Shown here piece by piece: positions 6,710-7,350 of a DNA stretch of 7,350 bases. The notes beneath the pieces were generated by a model. It was not told where the DNA came from and did no database searches. It saw only the letters and a program-made list of their open reading frames with translations. How positions within the stretch are numbered: position 1 is the first letter of the stretch; the number at the start of each line of letters is the position of its first letter. The stretch is from Bacteroidales bacterium (lineage in GTDB: Bacteria > Bacteroidota > Bacteroidia > Bacteroidales > B18-G4), in the NCBI GenBank assembly GCA_030618905.1, contig JAUXCL010000118.1:1-7350 (forward strand), given 5' to 3'. Both the position numbers and the translations under genes were made by a program.

Positions 6710-7350
6710 ATGCATAAACAATGGGTTATACCCGACATTCATGGTTGCCTTAAGACCCTTCGTGCTTTGCTGGACAACCATATTCAACCCAGCAAACATG
6801 ACTGGCTGTATTTCCTGGGTGATTATATCGACAGGGGACCTGATTCCAAAGGAGTGATTGATTACATTCGCTCGCTGCAGGAAGACCAATATAATATCAG
6901 GCTGCTTCGTGGAAATCATGAAGATTATTGCATTCGTTCCTATGAGGAAAAGAAACAGTTCTTAAATGTACTTTTCAGGAAAAATATCATATCCGAATGG
7001 AAAAAGTTTGGCGGGAAGGAAACCATGAAAAGCTTTGGCATTAAAAATCCTTCTGATTTACCGGAAGAATATATCCGGTGGATGAAAGAACTGGAATATT
7101 ACATTGAGCTTGATGATTACCTCATCGTCCATGCCGGTTTTAATTTTTCTGTGGATGACCCCTTTGAAGATGAGCAATCTATGCTCTGGATCAGGGAGTT
7201 CAATCCGGATAAAGAAAAACTGAAAGGGAAAAGGGTAATACATGGCCACGTACCGATCGACCTGGAAATGATCTATCACATGAAAGAATATCCCTCCTAC
7301 CAGTTCATTGATCTGGATAATGGTATTTATATGACCGACAGGGAAGGCTT
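6710..7350 (+). CDS. Calcineurin-like (PPP-family) metallophosphatase, 3' end outside window
   Basis: A metal-dependent phosphoesterase related to bacterial Ser/Thr protein phosphatases (PrpA/PrpB, lambda phosphatase) and to symmetrical diadenosine tetraphosphatases. The ATG at 6710 opens a frame that is still open at the right edge (213 complete codons). All metal and catalytic motifs are present: PDIHG (8-12, D9 and H11), LGDYIDRGPDS (36-46, D38, D41, R42), RGNHE (67-71, N69, H70), VHAGF (140-144, H141) and IHGHVPI (177-183, with H178 and H180 in the HGH motif). The last visible residues, FIDLDNGIYMTDREG, match the part of the family close to the C-terminus, so probably only about 15-30 residues are missing. 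The substrate cannot be read from sequence: phosphoprotein, Ap4A or another phosphoester is possible. It starts 7 nt after gpmA with no promoter between, so it is likely co-transcribed. No Shine-Dalgarno sequence is seen. Confidence 0.88.
   Translation, partial: MHKQWVIPDIHGCLKTLRALLDNHIQPSKHDWLYFLGDYIDRGPDSKGVIDYIRSLQEDQYNIRLLRGNHEDYCIRSYEEKKQFLNVLFRKNIISEWKKFGGKETMKSFGIKNPSDLPEEYIRWMKELEYYIELDDYLIVHAGFNFSVDDPFEDEQSMLWIREFNPDKEKLKGKRVIHGHVPIDLEMIYHMKEYPSYQFIDLDNGIYMTDREG

Noticed and set aside
6140..7279. Open frames of 71-93 codons opposite or out of frame with gpmA and the phosphatase
   Set aside because: Shadows of two genes with complete catalytic motif sets.

Overview
The window looks like an ordinary chromosomal stretch from a member of the Bacteroidota. 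Three things point there: a DUF2723 (GT117-like) multi-membrane protein beside a Big_5 Ig-like lipoprotein, a perfect Bacteroidota-type promoter (TTTG, 21-nt spacer, TAnnTTTG), and no convincing Shine-Dalgarno sequences. Codon use looks even throughout. I see no mobile element, tRNA, rRNA or CRISPR array.

Layout: (1) 2-478, plus strand: the last 158 codons of adenine deaminase, cut by the left edge. (2) 479-546: a short AT-rich gap with a consensus promoter and a perfect palindrome on its -7 box. (3) 547-846, plus: a 99-residue ArsR-type repressor. It ends 3 nt from the end of the convergent gene that follows. (4) 5828-850, minus: a probable two-gene operon, first a 1060-residue GT-C type membrane protein of the DUF2723/TMEM260 family, then after 14 nt a 593-residue Ig-like lipoprotein. 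(5) 5829-5955: a 127-bp divergent gap with weaker promoter candidates. (6) 5956-7350, plus: cofactor-dependent phosphoglycerate mutase (gpmA), then after 7 nt a PPP-family calcineurin-like phosphatase that runs off the right edge. This last gene is open at the window edge.

The genes do not form one pathway. Adenine deaminase (purine salvage) and GpmA (glycolysis) are housekeeping, and the ArsR protein appears to be a single-gene self-regulated unit. The most interesting part is the minus-strand pair. The lipoprotein has 18 matches to the Bacteroidota O-glycosylation motif D-[ST]-[AILVMT], using 18 of its 50 aspartates, against about 2 expected from composition by hand estimate. Its partner gene encodes a relative of TMEM260, a eukaryotic O-mannosyltransferase that acts on Ig-like (IPT) domains. 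A glycosyltransferase paired with an Ig-like lipoprotein substrate is therefore a reasonable, unproven hypothesis.
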